This document shows positions 7,252 through 15,789 of a stretch of 64,000 bases of DNA, piece after piece. Origin of the DNA: Lachnospiraceae bacterium (lineage in GTDB: Bacteria; Bacillota; Clostridia; Lachnospirales; Lachnospiraceae). The notes beneath the pieces were generated by a model. The model ran no database searches and was not told the DNA's origin. It saw only the letters and a list, made by a program, of their open reading frames with translations. The stretch lies in the NCBI GenBank assembly GCA_021770785.1, contig JAETQH010000012.1, positions 1 through 64,000 of the forward strand. Direction: 5' to 3'. The translations under genes were made by a program, and so were the position numbers. The number at the start of each line of letters is the position of its first letter. The stretch's first letter is position 1.

Positions 7252-9186
7252 ATGAAAAAGAAACTTATTTCTCTTTTCTTGGTTGGCGCTATGACTGCCG
7301 GTATGGTAGCCGGATGCGGTAACTCAGGAAACGGCAATAATGCCGCAGCGGGAAACAATGGCGGTGCTGCTGATACTGACACTGATAATGCGGTAGAAGC
7401 AACAGAGACCGCAGACGAAGAGAGCACCTTTGACGGTACTTACAGCAACAAACAGGTTATCATTGGCGATGTCTCCGAGACAAGCGGGGATATCACACCG
7501 CATTGGGCTAACGGTGAATCTGACTATAATGCTTACAAGCTGGTTGCCCTGGGTATGGAGCCAATCGTAAACGACCAGACCGGTAAATGGATAGAAAATC
7601 CAGCCGTTCTTGAGAAACTTGAGTCTGTTGACAATGAGGATGGAAGTAAAACTTATACAGTGACGATTAAAGACGGTTTAAAATTCTCTGACGGCTCACC
7701 GATTACAGCAGAAAATTATGTATTTACCAGCATGCTCTGCGCAAGTAATGAGTTTTTAACAGATTTAGAGGCTTCTGAGGCTTCTTCCGGTCAGTATCAG
7801 TATTATAAAGGATTTGGTGCTTACTCCACAGGCGAGAGTGATACTTTTGAGGGGCTTCACTTAATCGATGAGAAAACTTTTTCTGTTACCATCGATTCAG
7901 AGTTTGTTCCGTATTACTATGGTCAGGCATTGCTTTCCGTAAATCCTGAGTCCATGGCTCTCTGGGTACCGGAAGACGTAACTTTGGAAGAGACTGAGAA
8001 CGGTGTGAAATTCTCTGATAACTATACCGCAGAGTACATCGGCGACAAAGTAGATGAAGCAAGATGGAATTATAACATAAACTCCGGTGCATATATGCTG
8101 ACAGCTTATGATGAGAACGCATATACTTATACCTTGACAAAGAATCCGAACTTCCCGGGCAACTTCGAAGGGCAGACGGCAAACATTGAGACTGTTCTTA
8201 TAAAATATACACCGCAGGATACCATGATGGACCAGTTAAAGACCGGTGCTGTTGATATTTTATACCAGGTACCGGACGGTGACCAGATTGAGCAGGGGCT
8301 TGATATGGTGGAAGAAGGCGGATTTGATTACTTAAACTACGGACGTGCAGGTTACGGTATGATTTCATTTAAATGTAATCAGGGACCGACCCAGTTTGAG
8401 GAAGTACGTCATGCAGTTGCCTACTTACTTGACCGTGTAACCTTTGCCCAGACCTTTACAGGCGGACATGGTCTTGTTGTAAACGGACCTTATGGTTCAC
8501 AGCAGTGGATGGCAGAAGAATATGCAGAAGAAATCGACGGCTTGAACGCTTACACATACAGCCTTGACTCCGCTATTGCCGAGTTAGAAGCAGGCGGCTG
8601 GGTATACAACGAGGATGGTTCTGATTACTCCGGTTCCGGTATCCGTTACAAAAAGTTAGATGACGGTACTTATATGCCGTTAATCATCGAGTGGTTCTCC
8701 TCTGAGAATAACTCTGTATCTGACTTGCTGGTAACTTCCTTACAGCAGAATCCTGACGTAGAGGCAGCAGGTATGAAGATTAACCAGACTGTTGGTTCTT
8801 TCACAGACTTATTAACAAACTACTACGACAACTCTGAGGAGAATTCTTATCAGATGTTCAACCTTGCAACCGGATTTGGTAACCCGTATGATATGGCATA
8901 TATGTATGAGCCGGGATCAGGTTCTAATATCAACGCAGTAAAAGGTGAGGACGGACAGAAATTATATGACTTAGCAGTTGCCATGAACCAGACGGAAGAG
9001 GGTGACGACGAGGCATATGCAGAGAACTGGTTCAACTTTATTTCCTTCTGGAACGAAGTATTACCGGAGATTCCTCTGTATTCTAACGATTACCATGATT
9101 TCTTTACTTCAAAGCTTCATGATTTTGAAGAGGATGGATATAACTGGGATATAACAAGGGCTATTCTGTACGCAAATATGGAATAA
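7252..9186 (+). CDS. oppA: Oligopeptide ABC transporter substrate-binding lipoprotein
   Basis: The 644-residue protein is an SBP_bac_5 (OppA/DppA) extracellular peptide-binding protein. It has a lipoprotein signal peptide with lipobox VAGC (Cys at residue 22) and a low-complexity Asn/Gly/Asp tether. The mature part shows family landmarks such as DGLKFSDGSPITAENYVF, KNPNFPGN and VRHAVAYLLDR. It feeds peptides to OppBC. A repressor-like palindrome and a structured leader lie upstream, and a strong terminator follows, so it is probably made in excess over the membrane subunits. Codon choice suggests high expression. Confidence 0.93.
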   Translation: MKKKLISLFLVGAMTAGMVAGCGNSGNGNNAAAGNNGGAADTDTDNAVEATETADEESTFDGTYSNKQVIIGDVSETSGDITPHWANGESDYNAYKLVALGMEPIVNDQTGKWIENPAVLEKLESVDNEDGSKTYTVTIKDGLKFSDGSPITAENYVFTSMLCASNEFLTDLEASEASSGQYQYYKGFGAYSTGESDTFEGLHLIDEKTFSVTIDSEFVPYYYGQALLSVNPESMALWVPEDVTLEETENGVKFSDNYTAEYIGDKVDEARWNYNINSGAYMLTAYDENAYTYTLTKNPNFPGNFEGQTANIETVLIKYTPQDTMMDQLKTGAVDILYQVPDGDQIEQGLDMVEEGGFDYLNYGRAGYGMISFKCNQGPTQFEEVRHAVAYLLDRVTFAQTFTGGHGLVVNGPYGSQQWMAEEYAEEIDGLNAYTYSLDSAIAELEAGGWVYNEDGSDYSGSGIRYKKLDDGTYMPLIIEWFSSENNSVSDLLVTSLQQNPDVEAAGMKINQTVGSFTDLLTNYYDNSEENSYQMFNLATGFGNPYDMAYMYEPGSGSNINAVKGEDGQKLYDLAVAMNQTEEGDDEAYAENWFNFISFWNEVLPEIPLYSNDYHDFFTSKLHDFEEDGYNWDITRAILYANME

Positions 9187-9219
9187 TTGATATATTATTT
9201 TGCGGGACACTCTTAGTGA

Positions 9220-9261
9220 AGTGTGAATAGGTCCGCAAAGCAGGCCTATTCACACTTTTTC
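9220..9261 (+). terminator. Terminator between oppA and oppB
   Basis: AGTGTGAATAGG (9220-9231) pairs perfectly with CCTATTCACACT (9245-9256), followed by five T. Read-through past this point would set the ratio of binding protein to permease. Confidence 0.9.
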
Positions 9262-9367
9262 CTGAAAATTCTTTGATCGTTTCTTTCGGAATGGGATCAA
9301 AGGGGCATGTCAGGATTTTGTTCCTAAGGAAACGAAGAAGAAAAATCAAGTGAAGGTTGGTTGAATT

Positions 9368-10354
9368 ATGTTAAAATACATTGCAAAAAGGCTTGTATAC
9401 ATGGTGGGGGTATTCTTTGTAGTATCCATGATACTGTTTGTATTATTTAATAATGTGCCGGGTGACCGGGCATTGAATCAGGTACAGAATTTAAGAGGTA
9501 AGGTTTCTGATGAAGTGTTCCAACAGCGTTATCAGGAAGCAAGGGATAAATTGGGATTAGATGATCCGGTTCCGGTACGCTATGTAAAATGGATGGGAAA
9601 TTTATTAAGTGGGGATTTGGGATATTCGTCTTTCTATAAAAAGGATGTTTCTGAGTGTCTTGCAACGCCTCTGCTTAATACAATACAGATTAATATCGTC
9701 TCCACTATTCTGGCGTTAGCGATTACGATTCCGTTAGGGATTCACTGTGCCGTGAAGAAGTTTTCCAAATTTGATAATGCCATACAGGTGCTTACAATTA
9801 TAGGTTACAGCCTTCCGCAGTATATTATCGCGTTGGTATTTATCTTCGTTTTTGCTGTGAAGTTAGGCTGGTTCCCCATCAGTGGTATGAATTCCCCCAA
9901 CTTCCAGGGGACAGGCATGGCATTTGTGGCAGACCGCCTTTATTATCTGGCACTTCCGGTCATTGTTATGACGGTTGGGGCGTTGGGAAGTATGACACGT
10001 TATGTCCGTGCCGCTATGATTGATGCGCTGCGTATGGACTATGTGCGTACGGCAAGAGCAAAAGGTCTGAAAGAGAAGGTTGTGATTTATTCCCACGCAT
10101 GGAGAAATGCCCTTCTTCCGGTGGTGACTCTGATTATTAGCTGGTTTATGAGCATTTTTATGGGTTCCATTGTTATTGAGCAGATTTTCCAGTTAAACGG
10201 TATCGGTAAGATGTATTATGTGGGTCTGATGAATCAGGACTATGATATTGCACTGGCAGTTAATATGCTTTATTGTGTGATTACGCTGGTAAGCAACCTG
10301 ATTACAGATTTAAGTTATGGTATTGTTGACCCGAGAGTCCGTATCAATAAGTAG
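9368..10354 (+). CDS. oppB: Oligopeptide ABC transporter permease OppB
   Basis: This 328-residue membrane protein is the first permease subunit: TM1 at residues 10-30, a periplasmic-type loop with ARDKLGLDDPVPVRYVKWMG, then the BPD_transp_1 core with five further helices. The coupling (EAA) loop appears as DALRMDYVRTARAKGL with the expected GL-x-K ending. The C-terminus YGIVDPRVRINK is typical of OppB/DppB. The next gene follows after a 14-base gap containing AGGAGG. Confidence 0.95.
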   Translation: MLKYIAKRLVYMVGVFFVVSMILFVLFNNVPGDRALNQVQNLRGKVSDEVFQQRYQEARDKLGLDDPVPVRYVKWMGNLLSGDLGYSSFYKKDVSECLATPLLNTIQINIVSTILALAITIPLGIHCAVKKFSKFDNAIQVLTIIGYSLPQYIIALVFIFVFAVKLGWFPISGMNSPNFQGTGMAFVADRLYYLALPVIVMTVGALGSMTRYVRAAMIDALRMDYVRTARAKGLKEKVVIYSHAWRNALLPVVTLIISWFMSIFMGSIVIEQIFQLNGIGKMYYVGLMNQDYDIALAVNMLYCVITLVSNLITDLSYGIVDPRVRINK

Positions 10355-10368
10355 GAGGAACGAGAAAC

Positions 10369-12153
10369 ATGAAGATGCTGAAACACCTTTTTGGGAAAAG
10401 TGATGGAGAAATAGATATTATGCAGGAAGAAGCGCTTCAAAGCCCGTTCCGAACGGTAGTGAAGAACTTTATTTCCAATAAATTATCTATCGGAGGATTG
10501 ATTGTATTCCTTATTATCTTTTTGATTGTGTTGATAGGGCCGATTTTCAATCCCATTGATTTAAGCGAACAGGAAGAAACGCAGATTAATGTGGCACCGG
10601 GGCTTAAGATGTTAGACGTGCCGGATGCCCTGCAGGGAAATGTAAAGGAGATTTCCACGGGTGCCACTTTTAGTGTGGGTGTGGACAATGACGGTAAAGT
10701 TTATGTATGGGGCTATACCAAAATCAGCAATAAAATCGATGTTGCAAAGGATATGCCTTCCCAGAAGGAAATGGGAAAGATTGTATCCGTATCCGCAGGT
10801 TTTGACCATGTGATGGCTTTGAATGAAGACGGAGAGCTTTTTATCTGGGGCAGCGACCGGATGGGACAGTGCAAGCTTCCCATGGAGATAAAACATGAGA
10901 AAATCAAACAGATTGCCGCCGGCTATCAGATTTCTTACGCTCTGACGGAGGGCGGAGAGGTTATCTGCTGGGGAAATGAGAACTTAAATGACATTCGTCT
11001 TACGAGAAGAAACGGAAACAGCCATATTGCAAAGATTTCTGTTGCCAACACCACATTGATGGCATTGAGCGAGGACGGTGAGGTCAGACATTTAGGAAGC
11101 CAGAAATCCGATATTGCCAAGGTGCCGGAGGACCTTGGCAGGGTAGTTGATATCACGACCACCGCAGATGCCTGCGTGGCGCTGCTTGAGGACGGCTCCC
11201 TTAGAATTTGGGGAAAAGCTAACAAGAGTGAAAAAGAGATTCCTGAATTTGACGGAAGTATTGTTTCTATGTATGGTGGAAGATATCATATAACCGTACT
11301 CACCGATAAGGGAACGGTTTATTCCTGGGGCAGCAATACGAAGCATCAGACAGATGTTCCGAAGGAAGCGGTAAATGTAACTGCAATTTACGGCGGAACC
11401 TATCAGAATTATGCAGTGACAGAGGCTGGGAAGGTTGTGACCTGGGGCTTGAAGGGGTATCTGCTGGGAAGTGATGAGTTAGGGCGTGATGTATTTACCC
11501 GTCTCTTAAACGGCGGGCGTATGACCATGACTATCGGTGCGATTTCCGTTATTATTTCTACGATCATCGGTATTATTATCGGCGGTATTTCCGGCTTCTT
11601 CGGCGGCTGGGTGGATATCATATTGCAGCGTATGACAGAAATCGTGTCCTCGCTCCCATTCCTGCCGATGGCCATGATTTTGACGGCGATTATCGGAAAC
11701 AGTATGTCGGAAACAGCAAGAATTGCCTTGATCATGGTGATCCTCGGTGTGCTAAGCTGGCCGAACCTGGCAAAGCTGGTGCGTGCACAGGTGCTGGCAG
11801 AGCGTGAAAAAGAGTTTGTCACCGCAGCAAATGCTATGGGTGTAAAAAAGAGTGCTATCGTATTCCGGCACATTATCCCGAATGTAATTTCGGTTATCAT
11901 TGTGTCTGCTACCCTGGATTTTGCCTATTGTATGCTGACAGAGTCTACATTGTCTTTCCTGGGCTTCGGTGTAAAGCTACCGCGTCCTACCTGGGGTAAT
12001 ATGTTAAACGGCTGTGTAAGCTCCATCGTTATTCAGAACTACTGGTGGAGGTGGGTATTCCCGGCGATTGCCCTGGCAATTTGTGTAATTTGTATCAACA
12101 TGATTGGTGACGGTCTCCGTGATGCGATTGACCCGAAATCAAATGAGCGTTAG
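10369..12153 (+). CDS. oppC: Oligopeptide permease OppC with inserted RCC1-like seven-repeat propeller
   Basis: This is an OppC/DppC permease of 594 residues, about twice the usual length. Residues 1-75 hold the cytosolic start and TM1 (about 40-60). Residues about 91-361 (bases 10639-11451) form seven RCC1-type repeats, each ending in a DGxVYxWG-like strand (VYVWG, LFIWG, VICWG, VRHLG, LRIWG, VYSWG, VVTWG). The permease then resumes at LLGSDELGRDVFTRLLNGGR, with the EAA loop EFVTAANAMGVKKSAI and the C-terminal DPKSNER. With N-terminus inside, the propeller would lie outside the cell, beside the docking site of OppA. No frameshift separates the parts. The propeller's role is unknown; substrate capture or OppA docking is inferred. 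Confidence 0.93.
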   Translation: MKMLKHLFGKSDGEIDIMQEEALQSPFRTVVKNFISNKLSIGGLIVFLIIFLIVLIGPIFNPIDLSEQEETQINVAPGLKMLDVPDALQGNVKEISTGATFSVGVDNDGKVYVWGYTKISNKIDVAKDMPSQKEMGKIVSVSAGFDHVMALNEDGELFIWGSDRMGQCKLPMEIKHEKIKQIAAGYQISYALTEGGEVICWGNENLNDIRLTRRNGNSHIAKISVANTTLMALSEDGEVRHLGSQKSDIAKVPEDLGRVVDITTTADACVALLEDGSLRIWGKANKSEKEIPEFDGSIVSMYGGRYHITVLTDKGTVYSWGSNTKHQTDVPKEAVNVTAIYGGTYQNYAVTEAGKVVTWGLKGYLLGSDELGRDVFTRLLNGGRMTMTIGAISVIISTIIGIIIGGISGFFGGWVDIILQRMTEIVSSLPFLPMAMILTAIIGNSMSETARIALIMVILGVLSWPNLAKLVRAQVLAEREKEFVTAANAMGVKKSAIVFRHIIPNVISVIIVSATLDFAYCMLTESTLSFLGFGVKLPRPTWGNMLNGCVSSIVIQNYWWRWVFPAIALAICVICINMIGDGLRDAIDPKSNER

Positions 12154-12168
12154 AAGGAGGAAACAAAA

Positions 12169-13155
12169 GTGGCTTTATTAGAGATTAATGACCTGCATAC
12201 CTTTTTCAAGACAAAAAAAGGAATTGTAAAGGCTGTAAATGGTGTTTCCTATTCTGTAGAACCCGGGAAAACCCTTGGTATTGTAGGAGAAAGCGGCAGC
12301 GGCAAGAGCGTGTCGGCCATGAGTATCCTGAAATTATTAGACGGCAACGGCTATATTGACAGCGGAGAGATTATTTTTGACGGGAAAAGTTTAGCTGATG
12401 TTTCAGGGAAAGATATGTGCCATATCAGAGGAAATGAGATTTCTGTTATCTTCCAGGAACCGATGACCAGCTTAAACCCTATTTTTACCATTGAGCGCCA
12501 GCTTTCAGAGCCTTTTATCATTCATCAGGGGATGAACAAAAAACAGGCGGCGGAAAAATGTATTGATATGTTAAAGGATGTGCGTATTCCGAATCCGGAG
12601 GCGGTTGCCAAACAGTATCCGCACCAGTTATCCGGCGGTATGCGCCAGCGTGTCATGATTGCCATGGCGCTTGCCTGTCAGCCTAAGCTTCTGATAGCGG
12701 ACGAGCCTACCACAGCCCTTGATGTGACGATACAGGCGCAGATTTTGAAGTTAATGAATGAGCTGAAAAAGGAAAAGGGAACGGCAATTCTGTTCATTAC
12801 CCATGACTTGGGTGTGATCAATGAAATGGCAGATGACGTGGCGGTAATGTACTGCGGACAGGTGGTGGAGATGTCTCCTGTGCGGAAGATTTTCGGGGAG
12901 AGCGAGTACCTTCATCCTTATACAGAGGGGTTGCTTTATTCCATACCAAGGCTTGATACCCCTACCGGAGTCCGCTTAGAGGCGATTCCGGGAGCGGTTC
13001 CCCATCCGCTGGATTTGCCGAAGGGCTGTAAATTCGCTCCCCGGTGCAAATATTGTACGGAGAAATGCAAAAATGAAGAACCAAAGCTTGTGGATATAGA
13101 ACCGAACCATAAAGTGCGCTGCTTTTATCCGAAGAAAGGGGAGAGAAATTCATGA
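12169..13155 (+). CDS. oppD: Oligopeptide ABC transporter ATPase OppD
   Basis: The gene starts at a GTG with AAGGAGG eight bases upstream. The 328-residue ATPase has Walker A GESGSGKSV, Q-loop VIFQEPMTSLNP, signature LSGGMRQRV, Walker B LLIADEP and switch His in FITHDLGV. The C-terminal oligopeptide extension has the conserved cysteines of OppD/OppF (GCKFAPRCKYCTEKC), which in DppD-type proteins bind an iron-sulfur cluster. Its stop overlaps the oppF start by four bases (ATGA). Confidence 0.95.
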   Translation: MALLEINDLHTFFKTKKGIVKAVNGVSYSVEPGKTLGIVGESGSGKSVSAMSILKLLDGNGYIDSGEIIFDGKSLADVSGKDMCHIRGNEISVIFQEPMTSLNPIFTIERQLSEPFIIHQGMNKKQAAEKCIDMLKDVRIPNPEAVAKQYPHQLSGGMRQRVMIAMALACQPKLLIADEPTTALDVTIQAQILKLMNELKKEKGTAILFITHDLGVINEMADDVAVMYCGQVVEMSPVRKIFGESEYLHPYTEGLLYSIPRLDTPTGVRLEAIPGAVPHPLDLPKGCKFAPRCKYCTEKCKNEEPKLVDIEPNHKVRCFYPKKGERNS

Positions 13156-14642
13156 GTAACGAACCAAAGGTATTATTAAAAATCTCCAATCTAAAACAGT
13201 ATTTCCCCGTCGGTAAAAAGCAGGTGGGAAAGCCGCAGGCTTTCGTAAAGGCAAATGACGGTATCAGCTTAAATATTTACGAGGGTGAAACATTTGGCCT
13301 TGTAGGGGAGAGCGGCTGCGGGAAATCCACATTAGGACGTACCCTGCTCCAGCTTTACCGCCAGACCGGCGGCCGTACCGTATATTACGGTCGTACCGTA
13401 GAGGATTTCGATTTGAAATATGTGGAAGAAATTTTTAAAAATCTTCCCGAAAAGAAGAAAAAATGCGAAGAGCTTCGTGCCAAGGCACAGAAAGCCCGCA
13501 AGGATTATGAAGCGATGCCGGATGGAATAGAAAAGAAAGCGGCAGGACAGCATTTTGCAGAATTAGACAGTGAGGCAAAGAATGCCCTGTTAGATATTAC
13601 GGCATTAATCGGTGGTCTGTATACCTTGACGGAGCATGAGCTTGCCGAGGCGGGAAAACATTATTCCGCAGAGTACCTTGCCATGAAAGAAATCCGTAAA
13701 ATCAATGCAAAGGTAGAGGAACTTGAGAAAAACGGAAAGGCTGCGGATAAGATTTCTCAGTTAAAGAGCAGTATTCCGGCTTTAGAAAAAAAAGTGCAGG
13801 AGGAATTGGCGGAGATTCAGAAAATCCGTGACAACTGCTCAAAGAGTGGGGAATTTGATGAGTATGAAAGTCAGAAGGACAACGGTATCAATCTTGCGAA
13901 TCTGACAGATGCGGAAATGCGTTATCTGAGAAGAGATTTACAGTTGATTTTCCAGGATCCTTATTCTTCCCTGAATCCGAGAATGACTGTGGGACAGATA
14001 ATCGGAGAGGGACTTCAGGCTCACGGCATGTTCAAAAAAGGCGATCCGAAAATGCAGGATTACATTATGGAGATTATGGAAAAATGCGGACTGGCATCTT
14101 ATTTTATTCACCGTTATCCGCATCAGTTTTCCGGCGGACAGAGACAGCGTATCGGAATTGCCCGCTCCCTTGCGGTGAATCCAAAGTTTGTGGTCTGTGA
14201 CGAGGCAGTATCGGCATTGGACGTGTCTATCCAGTCTCAGATTATCAACTTGTTGTTAGATTTGAAAGAGCAGAATAACCTCACTTATTTATTCATTTCC
14301 CATGATCTGAGTGTCATCAAATACATCAGCGACCGTATCGGCGTGATGTATCTGGGAAATATGATGGAGCTCAGCGATACGGAGCATTTGTTTGCCCACC
14401 CGTACCATCCGTATACAGAGGCGCTGCTCTCTGCGATCCCGACCACCGATGTTGACAGCAAAAAAGAGTCCATTATCTTAGAGGGAGACATTCCAAGCCC
14501 CATCAATCCTCCAAAGGGTTGTAAGTTCCACACCAGATGTCGTTATTGCACGGAAATCTGCCAGAACGTCACCCCTGCTTTCGAGGAAGTAGAACCGGGA
14601 CACTTCGTAGCATGTCACCATAAACTCGGCGTGGAAGAGTAA
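13152..14642 (+). CDS. oppF: Oligopeptide ABC transporter ATPase OppF with large helical insertion
   Basis: The 496-residue protein is an OppF ATPase: Walker A GESGCGKST (residues 52-60), Q-loop LIFQDPYSSLNP, signature FSGGQRQRIG, Walker B FVVCDEAVSALD, switch His ISHDLS, and the cysteine-rich C-terminal segment (GCKFHTRCRYCTEIC). Between the Walker A region and the Q-loop, residues about 84-247 (bases 13401-13892) are extra, mostly charged helices with coiled-coil character (EKKKKCEELRAKAQKARKDY, KINAKVEELEKNGKA). Usual OppF proteins are near 320-330 residues. The insertion sits where the short FDG-type beta hairpin normally lies, so the nucleotide site itself is intact. Its role is unknown. 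Confidence 0.93.
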   Translation: MSNEPKVLLKISNLKQYFPVGKKQVGKPQAFVKANDGISLNIYEGETFGLVGESGCGKSTLGRTLLQLYRQTGGRTVYYGRTVEDFDLKYVEEIFKNLPEKKKKCEELRAKAQKARKDYEAMPDGIEKKAAGQHFAELDSEAKNALLDITALIGGLYTLTEHELAEAGKHYSAEYLAMKEIRKINAKVEELEKNGKAADKISQLKSSIPALEKKVQEELAEIQKIRDNCSKSGEFDEYESQKDNGINLANLTDAEMRYLRRDLQLIFQDPYSSLNPRMTVGQIIGEGLQAHGMFKKGDPKMQDYIMEIMEKCGLASYFIHRYPHQFSGGQRQRIGIARSLAVNPKFVVCDEAVSALDVSIQSQIINLLLDLKEQNNLTYLFISHDLSVIKYISDRIGVMYLGNMMELSDTEHLFAHPYHPYTEALLSAIPTTDVDSKKESIILEGDIPSPINPPKGCKFHTRCRYCTEICQNVTPAFEEVEPGHFVACHHKLGVEE

Positions 14643-14649
14643 AAAGAAC

Positions 14650-14684
14650 AAAAGAGTAGTGCACTTGAAGGCACTGCTCTTTTT
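14650..14684 (+). terminator. Terminator of the opp operon
   Basis: AAAAGAGTAGTGC (14650-14662) pairs with GCACTGCTCTTTT (14671-14683), an 8-base loop and T-rich 3' side. Confidence 0.9.
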
Positions 14685-14738
14685 GTGCAAAATGAAAGCC
14701 AAAGCGAAACCAAACACAAAAAGTAACCGGAGAATCTA

Positions 14739-14972
14739 ATGTTATTTCAAAAAAAGATAGACCGAGCCATGGAAAAATTACACGAGGACAGCGACGCCGG
14801 CAGAGCCGAGCGTGAACATGCCCCGGGAGAAGTTTATGAGCAGGAAAAGCCTGAATTAGAAAAAGGCGATTTCCTTGCCATGACAATCGCAGCCATCATC
14901 ACCATCCTCCCGGTAGCCCTTCTCGTATTATTAGGCATGGCAGTCATCATGTACTTTACAATCGTACATTAA
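14739..14972 (+). CDS. Small tail-anchored membrane protein, unknown
   Basis: The 77-residue protein has a hydrophilic N-terminal half rich in Glu/Lys/Arg and one strong hydrophobic segment at the C-terminus (about residues 47-74), so it would be anchored with its N-terminus in the cytosol. CGGAG precedes the ATG. I do not recognise a family. It lies between the opp terminator and a structured leader before the next gene. Confidence 0.6.
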   Translation: MLFQKKIDRAMEKLHEDSDAGRAEREHAPGEVYEQEKPELEKGDFLAMTIAAIITILPVALLVLLGMAVIMYFTIVH

Positions 14973-15000
14973 GGCACTAAATATAAAAACAAAATAAAAA

Positions 15001-15045
15001 CTGTTTTCACCCGGACCTGCCCGTCTGAGGGAAAACAGCAGGTCC
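15001..15045 (+). other. Interleaved inverted repeats before gene 15073
   Basis: CTGTTTTC (15001-15008) pairs with GAAAACAG (15031-15038), and GGACCTGC (15013-15020) pairs with GCAGGTCC (15038-15045). The two 8-bp stems are interleaved and share one base, so they are either alternative hairpins or a pseudoknot. The ribosome site GGAGGAAGG follows at about 15052. Confidence 0.55.
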
Positions 15046-15072
15046 CCATGTGGAGGAAGGTATGGGTAGAGT

Positions 15073-15747
15073 ATGAATTTCGGAGAGCGGAGCGCCCAGA
15101 GAAAAAGAGCGAGGGATTTAAAAAGCGAAATCAAACAGTTAAAAAAGCAGATGTTAGATGCTGGAGGGGAAAAAGCAACCATAAACCGTCTGCTGGGGGA
15201 ATTTGAGGCGACGGTTTTGGAGGCGGGAAAGCTTTCCACCGATTATCAGGTGTCGAGCTGCCACATCGCGCAGGCGCGGGAGGCGATTACAAGACTTTTG
15301 GACTGTATGGGGGAAAGCCCGGCGCAGGAGGTGCGGCAGAGCTTAAAGAGTCTGGCAGAAACTCTGGATATGGTGTATCACGACTGTGCCATAAGGCAGG
15401 ACGATATGGATTTTCGGTCCACTATCACTTGTTTTAAGGAAATGGCGCCGGACTATGGCAGTGAACCGGACAGCCGGAGGGATATTATGCTCCGCAGCGA
15501 ATTGGAGAACATGAAGGCTGTGTTAGATGACGCTTCGGGGTTCCGGGCACCGGATTTTTTCGCTCTGGCATATTATAATCAGCATGGGGAGAAGGATTCC
15601 TTAAAGGAGATGGAAAACGAACAGAGGAACAGTTTTCTGTCAGATTACTTAAAAGAGCATTTTTCAGAAGAATTTTTTGCAGAAGCAGCGCAGCGGGGTG
15701 TGGAGAGACAGATTTGTGAGCTGATGAAACAATACATAGAAACGTAA
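15073..15747 (+). CDS. Uncharacterised coiled-coil protein
   Basis: The 224-residue protein is cytosolic, highly charged and mostly helical. Residues about 5-60 look like a coiled coil (RARDLKSEIKQLKKQMLDAG). No catalytic motif was recognised. It lies just before pepF with a 42-base gap and may be co-transcribed. A possible translation-control structure precedes it. Confidence 0.7.
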   Translation: MNFGERSAQRKRARDLKSEIKQLKKQMLDAGGEKATINRLLGEFEATVLEAGKLSTDYQVSSCHIAQAREAITRLLDCMGESPAQEVRQSLKSLAETLDMVYHDCAIRQDDMDFRSTITCFKEMAPDYGSEPDSRRDIMLRSELENMKAVLDDASGFRAPDFFALAYYNQHGEKDSLKEMENEQRNSFLSDYLKEHFSEEFFAEAAQRGVERQICELMKQYIET

Positions 15748-15789
15748 ACACAATGAAAATAGAGGTGTGACGGAAAGAGAGGACGAAGT

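Noticed and set aside
10369-12153. Two separate genes (a permease and an RCC1 protein) joined by a sequencing error
   Set aside because: The insertion is in frame at both ends, and both permease halves are required for one OppC; a single continuous frame is the simplest reading.
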